DNA of 64,000 bases from Kibdelosporangium sp. MJ126-NF4 (GCF_000826545.1 NZ_CDME01000006.1:341063-405062); one strand, 5' to 3'. Numbered from the stretch's first letter, positions 17,770 to 31,756 are shown. Numbers and translations are program-made. The notes: generated by a model not told the origin, from the letters alone.

Positions 17770-19320
17770 GTGTCCGAGCACCAGGTCAACTTTGGTCTCG
17801 TCTGGGAACAGGTCGTCAGGGAGCTGTCTGCCGGGATCCTGTCACGCCAGCAACAGGCTTGGATGCGGGTGACCAGGCCGATCGGCCTGCTCGACGGAAC
17901 CGCACTGCTGGCCGCACCGAGTGACTTCGCCAAAGAAGCGATCGAACGCGCACTGCGCGAACCGATCACCGACGCGCTGTCACGCAGGCTCGGGCGCAGC
18001 ATTTCCCTCGCTGTGAAAGTGGACACCGTCGGCTCACCGACCCCTGCCGTCGCGCCGCCCGCCGCACCGGTGGAACCGGTTGGCGTGAGCGCGCCACTCT
18101 CAGCGCCGATCGCAGGATCGGTCCCGGTCACGGAGATCGACCTCGGCACGGACGCCGACGGCGACGAGGTCGACGAGGAAGGCGAGGCGCTTGCCGCGGC
18201 CAGGGAGGTCTGGCCGACGTTCAACGGCAAGCAGCCCGCCGCAGTGGGCCAGCCGTTCACCGCACCGGCCCAGCCGCAGACGTCCAAGACCCGGCTGAAC
18301 GAGAAGTACACGTTCGACACCTTCGTGATCGGCGCGTCCAACCGCTTCGCGCACGCCGCCGCGGTCGCCGTCGCCGAAGCCCCGGCCCGCGCGTACAACC
18401 CGCTCTTCATCTGGGGGGAGTCGGGACTGGGCAAGACCCACCTGCTGCACGCGGTCGGCCACTACGCCCAACGGCTGTTCCCCGGCATGCGTGTGCGGTA
18501 CGTGTCCACCGAGGAGTTCACCAACGACTTCATCAACTCGCTGCGTGACGACCGGAAGGTCGCCTTCCAGCGTCGCTACCGGGACATCGACATCCTGCTG
18601 GTCGACGACATCCAGTTCCTGGAGGGCAAGGAAGGAACCCAGGAGGAGTTCTTCCACACCTTCAACACGCTGCACAACGCGAACAAGCAGATCGTGGTCT
18701 CCAGCGACCGGCCGCCCAAGCGGCTGGAAACACTGGAGGACCGGCTGCGCACCCGGTTCGAGTGGGGCCTGATCACCGACATCCAGCCGCCGGAACTGGA
18801 GACGCGAATCGCGATCCTCCGCAAGAAGGCGGCGCAGGACCGGCTCAACGTCCCCGCCGAGGTGCTCGAGTTCATCGCGGCCCGGATCGAGGCGAACATC
18901 CGAGAGCTCGAGGGCGCGCTGATCCGCGTCACGGCGTTCGCGTCGCTCAACCGCCAGCCGGTCGATCTCGGCCTCACCGAGATCGTGCTGCGTGACCTGA
19001 TCCCGGACTCGCAGGTGCCGGAGATCAGCGCCCCGACGATCATGGCGGTGACCGCGGAGTTCTTCGGCGTGACGATCGAGGACCTCTGCGGCCCCGGCAA
19101 GACGAAGGCACTGGCGCAGTCGAGGCAGATCTCGATGTACCTGTGCCGGGAGCTGACGGATCTGTCCCTGCCGAAGATCGGCCAGACCTTCGGCGGCCGC
19201 GACCACACGACCGTGATGCACGCGGAGAAGAAGATCCGCAAGGAGATGGCGGAGCGCCGCCGGACCTACGACCAGGTCCAGGAGCTCACCTCCCGGATCA
19301 AGCAGCGCGCCCGCGGCTGA
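17770..19320 (+). CDS. dnaA: Chromosomal replication initiator DnaA
   Basis: A 516-residue initiator. Domain I (about 1-95) binds helicase and partners, domain II is an acidic/Pro-rich linker (about 95-175), domain III is the AAA+ ATPase with Walker A GESGLGKT (Lys222) and Walker B LLVDDIQF (Asp279-Asp280), and domain IV carries the box-binding signature [10 protein letters not shown] (Asp478). The GTG at 17770 follows a strong purine-rich site. It ends at a strong terminator facing the origin. Confidence 0.99.
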   Translation: MSEHQVNFGLVWEQVVRELSAGILSRQQQAWMRVTRPIGLLDGTALLAAPSDFAKEAIERALREPITDALSRRLGRSISLAVKVDTVGSPTPAVAPPAAPVEPVGVSAPLSAPIAGSVPVTEIDLGTDADGDEVDEEGEALAAAREVWPTFNGKQPAAVGQPFTAPAQPQTSKTRLNEKYTFDTFVIGASNRFAHAAAVAVAEAPARAYNPLFIWGESGLGKTHLLHAVGHYAQRLFPGMRVRYVSTEEFTNDFINSLRDDRKVAFQRRYRDIDILLVDDIQFLEGKEGTQEEFFHTFNTLHNANKQIVVSSDRPPKRLETLEDRLRTRFEWGLITDIQPPELETRIAILRKKAAQDRLNVPAEVLEFIAARIEANIRELEGALIRVTAFASLNRQPVDLGLTEIVLRDLIPDSQVPEISAPTIMAVTAEFFGVTIEDLCGPGKTKALAQSRQISMYLCRELTDLSLPKIGQTFGGRDHTTVMHAEKKIRKEMAERRRTYDQVQELTSRIKQRARG

Positions 19321-19331
19321 GGCGCCTGAGC

Positions 19332-19361
19332 AAACGGGCAGGCGTCACGCCTGCCCGTTTT
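19332..19361 (+). terminator. Intrinsic terminator of dnaA
   Basis: A perfect 13-bp stem AAACGGGCAGGCG/CGCCTGCCCGTTT with a TCA loop and trailing T lies 11 bases after the dnaA stop. It should shield the origin from dnaA read-through. Confidence 0.93.
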
Positions 19362-19448
19362 CGCGCAGCCGGACGGCCCGCCACGACGGCCGTGCCGGGC
19401 CTGCAGACCCGGTATGGGTGACCGGTCCACCCCGAACCGTCGAGCCCG

Positions 19449-19498
19449 GAGTTTTCTGGCACCACCCCTGGGCCCAACCACCCACCCAGAAAACTTCG
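19449..19498. repeat. oriC inverted repeat, unit 1
   Basis: GTTTTCTGG (19451-19459) and CCAGAAAAC (19486-19494) are exact inverted copies; including flanks the arms extend to 14 bp with one mismatch. The C-rich interior between the arms is about 26 bases. Confidence 0.8.
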
Positions 19499-19820
19499 GC
19501 CGAACCGTCTGTCCCGCGACCGATCACCCCACCAGTTCGGATCTGGGCTTCGGCAGCCGACGCAAACGCTTGCCGCATGCTGGCCGCCCGCAGCGGCCCC
19601 GAACGGCACCCGCCGGGTCATGACCTGTGCGGCTCACGCGGACATGAATCTGCCAAGGCCCTTCACCTCAGCCACCCGCTGTTCCAAAAAACTTCGGAGC
19701 GTACGAGGGACTGGTCGGCGATCCGGCCGCGCCCAAACGCCTGACACCCGCCTGGCGCACGAGGTGCTCCTGCCGCTCAGTGATCTTCGGCCGTTCGCCA
19801 CCCCGGCATGAGACCCCGGA

Positions 19821-19872
19821 AGGATTTTCTCGCCGCCCGATCAGCTCGACCGGAGGTCCCGCACAGAAACCG
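19821..19872. repeat. oriC inverted repeat, unit 2 (degenerate)
   Basis: TTTTCT at 19825-19830 and AGAAA ending at 19869 repeat the outline of the neighbouring units, with a similar arm-to-arm distance but shorter matches. Confidence 0.5.
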
Positions 19873-20008
19873 TCCGCTCGGCAGGTCCCGGCTGACCGCC
19901 CGCTGAACCCACGCGGGAGACTGCTCGCCGAGTCGAGCACCGGTCCGTCCATCCGACGCGCACCAGCCTCGGTGAAGCCAGCCCCAGATGCCCCTCAGTC
20001 CGTCGCGA

Positions 20009-20058
20009 ACCTTTCTGCCGAGCCACCAGACCCAGCCCGCCTGGCACCCCAGAAAGCC
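20009..20058. repeat. oriC inverted repeat, unit 3
   Basis: CTTTCTG (20011-20017) and CAGAAAG (20050-20056) are exact inverted copies around a C-rich core. Confidence 0.65.
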
Positions 20059-20113
20059 CCAGGCTCGCCATCGACCGGACGGGCACCCCAGCCGCCTCGC
20101 GGCGAGCGGCCGA

Positions 20114-20163
20114 GGGTTTCTGTGGCACCCCTCGGCTGGAGTCACCCACCCGCTGAGAAAGAA
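20114..20163. repeat. oriC inverted repeat, unit 4 (degenerate)
   Basis: GTTTCTG (20116-20122) faces CTGAGAAAG (20153-20161); the arms match imperfectly but the spacing and CACCC-rich interior resemble units 1 and 5. Confidence 0.5.
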
Positions 20164-20225
20164 TCGGACACCCCGCCGCGACCGGTCGGCCCGGGTGCCA
20201 TCGGCCCCGCCCCGCCGGTTCGCCC

Positions 20226-20280
20226 GTACTTTTCTGCCAGCGGTCGCGGCTGGACCATCCCACCCCGACAGAAAAGTTCG
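20226..20280. repeat. oriC inverted repeat, unit 5
   Basis: ACTTTTCTG (20228-20236) and CAGAAAAGT (20269-20277) are exact 9-bp inverted copies, followed by TCG as in unit 1. Confidence 0.78.
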
Positions 20281-20363
20281 CGCGCTCGCGCACCATCCGC
20301 CCCGCCTGGACGCCCAGGTAGGCCCGCCAGCGCCGCTCTGCGGCCCGATTCCGCGAACCGGAG

Positions 20364-20372
20364 TTATCCACA
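20364..20372 (+). promoter_or_regulatory. DnaA box
   Basis: TTATCCACA is an exact match to the strong E. coli-type DnaA box; a weaker inverted box (TGTGGATTC, 20375-20383) follows two bases later. Confidence 0.85.
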
Positions 20373-20703
20373 GGTGTGGATTCTGGAGAAACCTGCTTCG
20401 AACAGGCCCGATGGACGAGTCATCCACAGCATCGACCATGATCGTCAATGGCTTCGGCGCGCTGCGGCCGCCCGATGTGGGGCAGATCCACAGCGGCCGG
20501 GCTCGCTCGGCGAAGTAGGGCCTGAGCAGGGGAAACGCCAGATCGGGCTGCGGACGTCAGTCGCTCGGCCGGGAGATCGCCCGCTGCCGAGCCGTACGGG
20601 TGATCATCGGCCCGCTCCGCGTGTCAGCGTCGCTTTGACCTGCGGAGAACCGATCATCTTCGGTGCACGGGCACGCGGTCGAGCAGGATCGGGATCGCGA
20701 ACT

Positions 20704-20741
20704 TTTCTGGGCCTGTGGAGAGTTGTCCACAGGCCCAGAAA
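20704..20741. repeat. oriC inverted repeat, unit 6, enclosing a DnaA box
   Basis: Two perfect 16-base arms (TTTCTGGGCCTGTGGA and its complement) flank a six-base centre. The right arm overlaps an exact DnaA box TTGTCCACA at 20723-20731 and the left arm has the inverted half box TGTGGA. This unit joins the TTTTCTG repeat family to the DnaA box cluster. Confidence 0.88.
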
Positions 20742-20854
20742 CATGTCGGGAGGGCCTCGAGAGGGTCTCCGGCATCACCCGACGGAGCGATTCCCGTCAC
20801 TTCTCGCCATTCACACTCCCTGGGCATGGATCGACCCACATCTGGGGATGAGCC

Positions 20855-20863
20855 TGTGGACAA
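20855..20863 (-). promoter_or_regulatory. DnaA box
   Basis: TGTGGACAA is an exact inverted TTGTCCACA; a near match TGTGGACGG follows at 20875-20883, two helical turns away. Confidence 0.85.
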
Positions 20864-21008
20864 CTGGCACATCATGTGGACGGACGGCGGCCGGTCGGGA
20901 GTTGTACACCGCCGATCGGGTTTATCCACCGATCACATGCCGTGGTCTTCCACAGTCGGACGCGGCGCTGGACCTGGGCGGACACCGGGTATCCACACAA
21001 CCCACAGG

Positions 21009-21061
21009 ACTTATCTCTGTCACTGTCTTTCATCTCTTCAAGGAATCAACAGAACAAAAAC
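21009..21061. other. AT-rich stretch, candidate DNA unwinding element
   Basis: This is the most AT-rich stretch in the spacer, with pyrimidine runs on the plus strand and A-runs near 21056-21061, directly beside the last DnaA boxes and about 160 bases before dnaN. Confidence 0.6.
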
Positions 21062-21217
21062 AGGGGCCGTGGATGGTTGAGGACAACTGGCCCGCGACAA
21101 AAGCCGCCGAGTCTGGCCCGGGATGACGGGAGCGCCCGGCACGCTCTACGGTTGGAGCCTCTGCACCTCGAGGTGAGTCACTCCGGGGATCAACAGGTCG
21201 AGTCTGAAAGGACCTCC

Positions 21218-22354
21218 ATGAAGATCCGCGTCGAGCGCGACGGTCTCGCCGACGCCGTCGCCTGGGTCGCGCGCAGCCTCCCGTCCAGGCCTCCCGTCCC
21301 CGTCCTTGGCGGTGTCCTGCTTGACGCAGGCGCGCCGGACGCCGAAGGCGAAGCACTGACCATCTCCGGTTTCGACTACGAGGTGTCCGCGACGGTCGGT
21401 GTCCCGGCGACGATTGCCGACGGCGGCCGCACCCTGGTCTCCGGTCGGCTGCTCGCCGACATCACCAAGGCGCTGCCCAACCAGCCGGTCGAGATCGCCG
21501 TCGACGGCGCGCGCGTCTCGATCACCTGTGGCAGTGCGCGGTTCAGCCTGCCGACGATGCCCGTCGAGGACTACCCCCAGCTGCCGCCGATGCCGCCGCA
21601 CGCGGGCGAGCTCGCCGGTGAGGTGTTCGGCCAGGCGGTCGCCCAGGTCGCGATCGCAGCCGGCCGAGACGACACGCTCCCGATGCTGACGGGTGTCCGT
21701 GTCGAGATCAGCGGCGAGACTCTGACCCTCGTCGCCACCGACCGCTTCCGGCTGGCGATGCGCGAGTTCACGTGGAAGCCGTCCGGCGATGTCGAGGACG
21801 CGGCGGTGCTCGTGCCCGCGCGCACGCTCGCCGACGCGGCCAAGTCGCTCGGCACCGCGGGCAAGACAGTCGAGCTCGCGCTGTCGTCCAGCGACGGTCT
21901 GCTCGGTCTGTCGGGCACCGGCCGTCGGGCGACCACCCGGTTGCTCGACGCGGAGTTCCCGCGTTACCGCCAGCTGCTGCCGACCGAGCAGACAGCGAAC
22001 GCGATCATCGAGGTGTCCCCGCTCGTCGAGGCGATCAAGCGTGTGTCGCTGGTGGCCGAGCGAGGCACCCAGGTCCGGCTCGAGTTCAACACCGGCGGCC
22101 TCAAGCTGTCGGCCGGTGGCGACGACGAAGGCAGCGCCGAGGAAGAGCTGCCCGTGCAGTTCGAGGGCGAGACGGTCACCATCGCGTTCAACCCCGGCTA
22201 CTTGCAGGACGGCCTTGGCGCACTGCAGACGGCGCGCGCCGAGTTGTCGTTCACCACGCCGAACCGGCCCGCGTTGATCAAGCCCGTCGACGACAACGGT
22301 GAAGTCGTCGCCGGGTACCTGTATCTGCTTATGCCCGTGCGCCTGCCGGGTTGA
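21218..22354 (+). CDS. dnaN: DNA polymerase III beta subunit (sliding clamp)
   Basis: A 378-residue clamp that encircles DNA and holds the replicative polymerase. Three clamp folds are visible, with conserved DYPQLPPMP in domain 1-2 and the C-terminal LMPVRLPG. The ATG at 21218 follows AAAGGA; the open frame extends far upstream into oriC but only from this ATG does the sequence match the family. gnd follows after 16 bases. Confidence 0.98.
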   Translation: MKIRVERDGLADAVAWVARSLPSRPPVPVLGGVLLDAGAPDAEGEALTISGFDYEVSATVGVPATIADGGRTLVSGRLLADITKALPNQPVEIAVDGARVSITCGSARFSLPTMPVEDYPQLPPMPPHAGELAGEVFGQAVAQVAIAAGRDDTLPMLTGVRVEISGETLTLVATDRFRLAMREFTWKPSGDVEDAAVLVPARTLADAAKSLGTAGKTVELALSSSDGLLGLSGTGRRATTRLLDAEFPRYRQLLPTEQTANAIIEVSPLVEAIKRVSLVAERGTQVRLEFNTGGLKLSAGGDDEGSAEEELPVQFEGETVTIAFNPGYLQDGLGALQTARAELSFTTPNRPALIKPVDDNGEVVAGYLYLLMPVRLPG

Positions 22355-22370
22355 TCAAGGGGAGAACACC

Positions 22371-23285
22371 GTGCAGCTCGGGCTCGTCGGCCTTGGCCGA
22401 ATGGGTTTCAACATGCGCGAACGCCTTCGCAAAGGCGGTCACGAGGTAATCGGTTACGACCGCAACCCGGACGTGACCGACGCGGAGTCGCTCGCCGATC
22501 TGGTGGGCAAGCTCGACGCGCCGCGCGCGATCTGGGTGATGGTCCCTGCCGGTGAGCCGACCAGGCAGACCGTCGAGGAGCTCGGAACGCTGTTGGCGCA
22601 AGGCGATCTGGTGATCGACGGCGGCAACTCGCGGTACACCGAGGACCAGGCCAACGCCGCGAAGCTCGCCGAGAAAGGCATCCACTACCTGGATGTCGGC
22701 GTGTCCGGTGGCGTGTGGGGTCTGGACAACGGCTACGGCCTGATGGTCGGCGGTGCCGAGGAGAACGTCGAGCGGATGCTGCCGATCTTCGACACGCTCC
22801 GGCCGGAGGGCCCCCGCGAGGAAGGCTTCGCGCACGCGGGCCCGATCGGCGCGGGGCACTACGCGAAGATGGTGCACAACGGCATCGAGTACGGCTTGAT
22901 GCAGGCGTACGCCGAAGGCTTCGAACTGCTCGACACCGCCAAGATCGTCGAGAACGTGCCCGCGGTGATCAAGGCGTGGCAGCGCGGAACCGTTGTGCGG
23001 TCGTGGTTGCTCGACCTGTTGGTGCGCGCACTCGACTCCGACCCCGAGCTCGACGACCTCCGCGGCTACGTCGAGGACTCCGGTGAAGGCCGGTGGACCG
23101 TGGCGGAAGCGATCGACAACGCGGTGCCCGCGCCGGTCATCTCCGCCGCGTTGTTCGCGCGATTCGCTTCGCGGCAACCGGATTCGCCCGCGATGCGAGC
23201 GGTTGCCTCGCTGCGCGCGCAGTTCGGCGGGCACGCGGTGCAGAAAGCGGGACCGAGTTCGGGATCCGGCAGCACGCAGGCGTAG
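22371..23285 (+). CDS. gnd: 6-phosphogluconate dehydrogenase, decarboxylating (short type)
   Basis: A 304-residue enzyme of the short class, often NAD-dependent, converting 6-phosphogluconate to ribulose 5-phosphate. The nucleotide-binding motif is GLVGLGRMGFNM, followed by VIDGGNSRY, GVSGGVWGL and the catalytic-lysine region GAGHYAKMVHNGIEY. The GTG at 22371 has AAGGGGAG upstream. It lies between dnaN and recF, as in Streptomyces; mycobacteria also carry it here. Confidence 0.95.
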   Translation: MQLGLVGLGRMGFNMRERLRKGGHEVIGYDRNPDVTDAESLADLVGKLDAPRAIWVMVPAGEPTRQTVEELGTLLAQGDLVIDGGNSRYTEDQANAAKLAEKGIHYLDVGVSGGVWGLDNGYGLMVGGAEENVERMLPIFDTLRPEGPREEGFAHAGPIGAGHYAKMVHNGIEYGLMQAYAEGFELLDTAKIVENVPAVIKAWQRGTVVRSWLLDLLVRALDSDPELDDLRGYVEDSGEGRWTVAEAIDNAVPAPVISAALFARFASRQPDSPAMRAVASLRAQFGGHAVQKAGPSSGSGSTQA

Positions 23286-24446
23286 GTGTACGTCCGGCAG
23301 CTGCAGGTCGTCGACTTCCGTTCGTGGGAACACGCCGACCTGACCTTCGAGCCTGGGCCGTGCGTGCTTGTCGGCGCGAACGGCCAAGGCAAGACCAACC
23401 TGGTCGAAGCGATCGGTTACACCGCGACACTCGGGTCACACCGGGTGTCGACGGACGCGCCGATGATCCGGCACGGAGCCCAGCGCGCGGTCGTGCGCAC
23501 CGCGGTCGTCAACGAAGGCCGTGAGCTCACGATCGAACTGGAAATCACGGCGGGCAAAGCGAATCGCGCGCGCGTGAACCGCGGACCCGTGCCGAGGCCA
23601 CGTGATGTGCTCGGGATTCTGCGCACTGTGTTGTTCGCGCCGGAGGATCTGGCGCTGGTGCGCGGCGACCCCGGTGAGCGCCGCCGCTTCCTCGACGAGC
23701 TGCTCGTGTTGCGTGCGCCGCGGTACGCCGGTGTCCGCTCGGACTACGAAAGAGTTCTGCGGCAACGCAACGCGTTGCTCAAGTCGTCCGGTGCCGCGCG
23801 CCGCGCGGGATCCAAGGGCGACATCGCGACTCTCGACGTGTGGGACGGGCACCTCGCGACCCACGGTGGGCAACTTCTCGCCGCGCGGCTCGATCTCGTC
23901 GCGGATCTCGCGCCGCATGTGCTGGCCGCGTACGCCGGTGTCGCGGGCAGTGACTCCGGCAGTCCCGCGACCATCTCCTACAAGTCGTCGATCGCCGAGA
24001 ACCTCGAACCGGGGTACGGCGTGGCGGGTGGTGAACGCGCCGATCCGGAGGCAGTGTCGGACGCGCTGCTCGCGGCGATGGCGGCGAACCGGTCGCAGGA
24101 ACTGGAGCGTGGCGTCAGCCTGGTCGGACCGCATCGGGACGAGCTCGAACTGGTCCTGGGTGAGGCACCGGCGAAGGGATACGCCAGTCACGGCGAGTCA
24201 TGGTCGTACGCGCTGGCGCTGCGGCTGGCGGCCTACGAGCTGTTGCGGGCCGAGGGCGCCGAGCCGGTGCTCGTGTTGGACGATGTCTTCGCCGAGCTGG
24301 ACCGGCGCCGCCGGGCGCGACTCGCCGAAGTGGCCGCGGCCGCCGAACAGGTCCTGATCACGGCCGCGGTGGCGGAGGATGTGCCCGGTGAACTGATCGG
24401 GACGCGGTACTCGGTCACGGACGGGGAGGTACGTCGTGAGGGATGA
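23286..24446 (+). CDS. recF: DNA repair protein RecF
   Basis: A 386-residue SMC-like ATPase that loads RecA at gaps. Walker A is [10 protein letters not shown] (about 30-39), the signature region and Walker B ([12 protein letters not shown]) lie in the C-terminal third. The GTG start directly follows the gnd stop, and the stop overlaps the DUF721 start, so this is a tight operon. Confidence 0.96.
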   Translation: MYVRQLQVVDFRSWEHADLTFEPGPCVLVGANGQGKTNLVEAIGYTATLGSHRVSTDAPMIRHGAQRAVVRTAVVNEGRELTIELEITAGKANRARVNRGPVPRPRDVLGILRTVLFAPEDLALVRGDPGERRRFLDELLVLRAPRYAGVRSDYERVLRQRNALLKSSGAARRAGSKGDIATLDVWDGHLATHGGQLLAARLDLVADLAPHVLAAYAGVAGSDSGSPATISYKSSIAENLEPGYGVAGGERADPEAVSDALLAAMAANRSQELERGVSLVGPHRDELELVLGEAPAKGYASHGESWSYALALRLAAYELLRAEGAEPVLVLDDVFAELDRRRRARLAEVAAAAEQVLITAAVAEDVPGELIGTRYSVTDGEVRREG

Positions 24447-25122
24447 CGATCAGCGACCGAAGATCACCCCTAGTGGTGTGACCCGTCCCACAACTGGGGA
24501 CAACTCTGTGGATAGTGTGGATAACACAGTGACCGCGAGCGGGCCAAATGCCCATAAGTCGGACAAATCACCCAGTGAGACCCCTCTAACGGGGGATGGC
24601 GGAAACGACGGTGACCGCACTCTGCGTGGCTCGGACCTCGCCCGAGCCGCCCTGCAGGCCGCCAAGGAGGCAGCGGGCACCCGGCGCAAGGCGCAGAGCA
24701 CGAAGGGCAAGATCCCACACACCGGGTCACGCAAGCGTCGTCGCTGGTCGGGAGCGGGAGCCGATGGCCGCGATCCGCAGAGATTCGGCGCACTTCTCGG
24801 TAAAATCGCAGCTGACCGAGGGTGGACCGGGCAACTGGCGAACGGTGAGGTGTTCGGCCGGTGGACCGCCATCGTCGGTGCGGAGATCGCCGAGCACGCC
24901 AAGCCACTGTCCCTGCGTGACGGCGAGCTGACCGTGCAGGCGTCTTCCACCGCATGGGCGACACAGTTGCGGTTGCTGCAACGCCAGCTGCTGGCCAAGA
25001 TCGCCAAGGGTGTGGGTGATGGCGTGGTCAAACGGCTCAAGGTGCACGGTCCGGCGGCACCGAGCTGGCGCTACGGACCGAGGCATGTGTCCGGGCGTGG
25101 GCCACGTGACACTTACGGCTAA
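24436..25122 (+). CDS. DUF721 family protein (Rv0004-like)
   Basis: A 228-residue protein with a polar, low-complexity N-terminal half and a C-terminal DUF721 domain (about 115-200), with the [18 protein letters not shown] and [13 protein letters not shown] segments. Such proteins are thought to bind nucleic acid and to interact with DnaA/DnaB; the function is not settled. The start overlaps recF by 11 bases. Two DnaA-box matches lie in its 5' coding region (24507-24524). Confidence 0.9.
   Translation: MRDDDQRPKITPSGVTRPTTGDNSVDSVDNTVTASGPNAHKSDKSPSETPLTGDGGNDGDRTLRGSDLARAALQAAKEAAGTRRKAQSTKGKIPHTGSRKRRRWSGAGADGRDPQRFGALLGKIAADRGWTGQLANGEVFGRWTAIVGAEIAEHAKPLSLRDGELTVQASSTAWATQLRLLQRQLLAKIAKGVGDGVVKRLKVHGPAAPSWRYGPRHVSGRGPRDTYG
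24507..24524 (-). promoter_or_regulatory. Paired DnaA boxes in the DUF721 coding region
   Basis: TGTGGATAG (24507-24515) and TGTGGATAA (24516-24524) abut head to tail; the second is the exact complement of TTATCCACA. They lie in codons 24-30 of the DUF721 gene, whose N-terminal sequence is poorly conserved. Confidence 0.65.
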
Positions 25123-25236
25123 CCTGAGCCTCTGAACCTGTCTTTCGGCCGGTCTCACTCGCCGAACTTCACGGTATGACGTCTGTGAGCAATCTAGAGG
25201 TGTCCTAAGGGCGGTTCTGGCGAGCTGTACCAGTAA

Positions 25237-27279
<2,043 letters not shown>

Positions 27280-27353
27280 CCCGGTCGTTCGAGTCCGGAT
27301 GTCCGACTACCGCGGCTGCCGTCGTCGAGCGGACGAAACGCTGTGCACTAAAG

Positions 27354-27470
27354 GTGGTGACCAAACAGGCCGCTGAGCTGGGCACAACTCTCGGAGAGAA
27401 GCTCGTGCAGACTGCGCGCGCCTATGACGAGGTGGACGCCGGAGTCCGCGACATCATGAAGGAGATCTGA
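27354..27470 (+). pseudogene. Short ORF resembling the C-terminus of an EspC-type secretion target (possible remnant)
   Basis: A 38-residue frame (GTG 27354 or 27357) ends ARAYDEVDAGVRDI. This AxxYxxxD-type tail resembles the C-terminus of EspC/DUF2580 secretion-associated proteins, which are normally about 100 residues. The frame is open upstream only back to gyrB and no full-length N-terminus is visible, so I read it as a truncated copy. Its stop overlaps the next start (TGATG) and its last codons supply that gene's GGAG. Confidence 0.45.
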
Positions 27471-28468
27471 TGGGTGATCCGAACAAGCTGATCGCCCAAC
27501 AAGAAAGCCCGGAGGACCTTGCCGGCCTCGGCCTCGGCGAATCTGGTCCCTCTCTGGTTGAGGGCATCGACAACGCCGCGAAAGGTGAATGGGACGCGCT
27601 CGCCCTGTCGGTCGATGGCGCCTCGGTGGCGCTCGACGTCCTCGGCATGGTCATGAACCCGCTTGGCGAAATCGTCAAGGCGGGTGTCGGCTGGCTGCTT
27701 GAGCACGTCGAATGTCTGCGCGAGCCGCTCGAGCTGCTGACCGGCGACCCCAAGGCGGTCGACGCGGTGGCGCAGACCTGGAACAACATCGCCAAAGAGT
27801 TCGCCGCGTCCGCCGACGCATATCAGCAGGAGCTGAGTAAGACCGAGTCCTGGGGAGGCGACGGCGCTCTCGCGTACCGCGACACCGCGAAGGGCTACAT
27901 CGGCGCGCTGGACGGAATCGCCAAGGAATGCGAGAACACCGCGTCCGGCGTGACTGTCGCCGGTGTCGTGGTCGGTACGGTTCGCGGCCTGATCTTCGAC
28001 ATGATCGCGAGCTTCATCAGCCGGGTGATCACCCAGGCGCTGATCGCGGCCGCGACCTCGGTGGTCAGCCTCGGCAGCTCGATCGCCGTGTTCATCAGCA
28101 GCGTGCTCATCGACCTCGGTCTCTTGCTGGCGAAGATCGGCAAGAAGCTCGCGAAGCTGATCAAGGGTCTGTCGAAGTTCGCAAGGAAGTTCGCGGACAA
28201 GTCGGACAACCTCAAGCGTGCCGCGGACAAGCTGTCCGACCGCAGGCAGCAACTGCACAACTGGGCCGACCGCACGGAACGGCAGACGCGTTCCGGTGCC
28301 GCGCCCACCTCGGGCTGGGGCAAGAAATACAACGACTACGTCGACAGGATGGCCGAGACGCCCGCAGGCAAGTTCGCGGAGCACCCGGGAACCAAGGTCG
28401 CCAAGGAAGGGGCCAAGTCGATCAAGGACCGGTTGAACCCCGGCGGCGGGGACGAAGAGGACAAGTAG
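27470..28468 (+). CDS. WXG100-like type VII secretion-associated protein
   Basis: A 332-residue protein. An N-terminal helical region (about 1-110) leads to a WGG turn in SWGGDGALAYRDTAKGY (near 124), the helix-turn-helix signature of WXG100-type export targets. A long hydrophobic/amphipathic region (about 155-235) and a basic, low-complexity tail follow. No toxin motif is visible. The ATG overlaps the previous stop and has GGAG upstream. The family link is clear at the WGG motif; function is unknown. Confidence 0.7.
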   Translation: MGDPNKLIAQQESPEDLAGLGLGESGPSLVEGIDNAAKGEWDALALSVDGASVALDVLGMVMNPLGEIVKAGVGWLLEHVECLREPLELLTGDPKAVDAVAQTWNNIAKEFAASADAYQQELSKTESWGGDGALAYRDTAKGYIGALDGIAKECENTASGVTVAGVVVGTVRGLIFDMIASFISRVITQALIAAATSVVSLGSSIAVFISSVLIDLGLLLAKIGKKLAKLIKGLSKFARKFADKSDNLKRAADKLSDRRQQLHNWADRTERQTRSGAAPTSGWGKKYNDYVDRMAETPAGKFAEHPGTKVAKEGAKSIKDRLNPGGGDEEDK

Positions 28469-28471
28469 CCG

Positions 28472-29041
28472 GTGGGGCAAAGCAAGGTCGGCAAGCCACG
28501 CTACTCCCTGGCGATTTTCATCGGGTTCATCGTCTTTGTGCTGGTTGGCGCACCTCTCACGCCGCTCGTCCTCGGCCTGGAATTCCGGAACGGAACAGGG
28601 ACCGCCGGCAAGGTTCGGAAGCATGGTGCCGCCCAGATATCCAGCTGCGACACCCGCTTCTACGGCCTGGTCTACAAGTGCGATGCGACAGTCCGATGGT
28701 CTGAGGGGGCCCTGGATCCGGTCAGGGAAGTTGTGTACGCGGCACAGGAGTTGAGAGGCGAACACAATGTCCAGGAACGGGTGACGCCGTCGCAAACGCG
28801 CGGTGGCCGGACCAGCGTCGATGTCGTGCCTGTCGGGTATCCATGGGGCACGACAGCAGGTGGTTTCATCCTTCCTGCCGCAAGCCTCCTGGATGGGTTG
28901 GTGGCTGCTGCGGCCGCTTGGTGGGCGGCGGCGAGACTGCGCAAGCCGCCACTGGAGGCTCCACCGGAGAACGCCGACTTGCGGGCCACGCAGGTCTCCC
29001 GTGACAAGGTCCGGCGGCGCCGCCGGAAAAACAACCGATAG
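28472..29041 (+). CDS. Membrane protein of unknown function, partner of the WXG100-like gene
   Basis: A 189-residue protein not recognised. It has a membrane helix near the N-terminus (about 10-35), an extracytoplasmic loop with two cysteines (CDTRFYGLVYKCDA), a second helix (about 130-155) and a basic tail. The GTG is four bases after the preceding stop with GAGGA upstream, so the two are co-translated. It could be an immunity- or export-partner-like protein, but there is no direct evidence. Confidence 0.65.
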   Translation: MGQSKVGKPRYSLAIFIGFIVFVLVGAPLTPLVLGLEFRNGTGTAGKVRKHGAAQISSCDTRFYGLVYKCDATVRWSEGALDPVREVVYAAQELRGEHNVQERVTPSQTRGGRTSVDVVPVGYPWGTTAGGFILPAASLLDGLVAAAAAWWAAARLRKPPLEAPPENADLRATQVSRDKVRRRRRKNNR

Positions 29042-29166
29042 GGGGTTTGTGGCGCACCTCGCCATGCCTCCTGAGCTGTGCAAAGAGCCCGCCAGATAGA
29101 CTGTGGTATTGGCGCAGATAGCTGTTCGCGCGTGCCCATACTGGGTGTCGAAAGGAAGTCCCACAG

Positions 29167-31713
<2,547 letters not shown>

Positions 31714-31756
31714 GTGAAGCGCGGGACACCGCCGACGAGGAGACGAGGATCAGCTC

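Larger units (their letters stand above)
19362..21217. other. Replication origin oriC (dnaA-dnaN spacer)
   Basis: This 1.86-kb region lacks convincing genes; the long open frames are a by-product of high GC. The right part (about 20360-21090) contains DnaA boxes: exact ones at 20364-20372, 20723-20731 and 20855-20863, and near matches at 20420-20428, 20875-20883, 20922-20930, 20946-20954 and 20989-20997. An AT-rich stretch follows at 21009-21061, a good candidate for the unwinding element. The left part (19440-20280) is dominated by TTTTCTG/CAGAAAA inverted repeats instead of DnaA boxes. Confidence 0.9.

Noticed and set aside
19780..21126. 448-residue open frame across oriC
   Set aside because: It crosses DnaA boxes and inverted repeats, has no domain-like pattern or ribosome site, and competes with other equally long frames.
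27422..29164. 580-residue minus-strand open frame opposite the cassette between gyrB and gyrA
   Set aside because: The plus-strand genes have ribosome sites, overlaps and recognisable motifs; the antisense frame has none.
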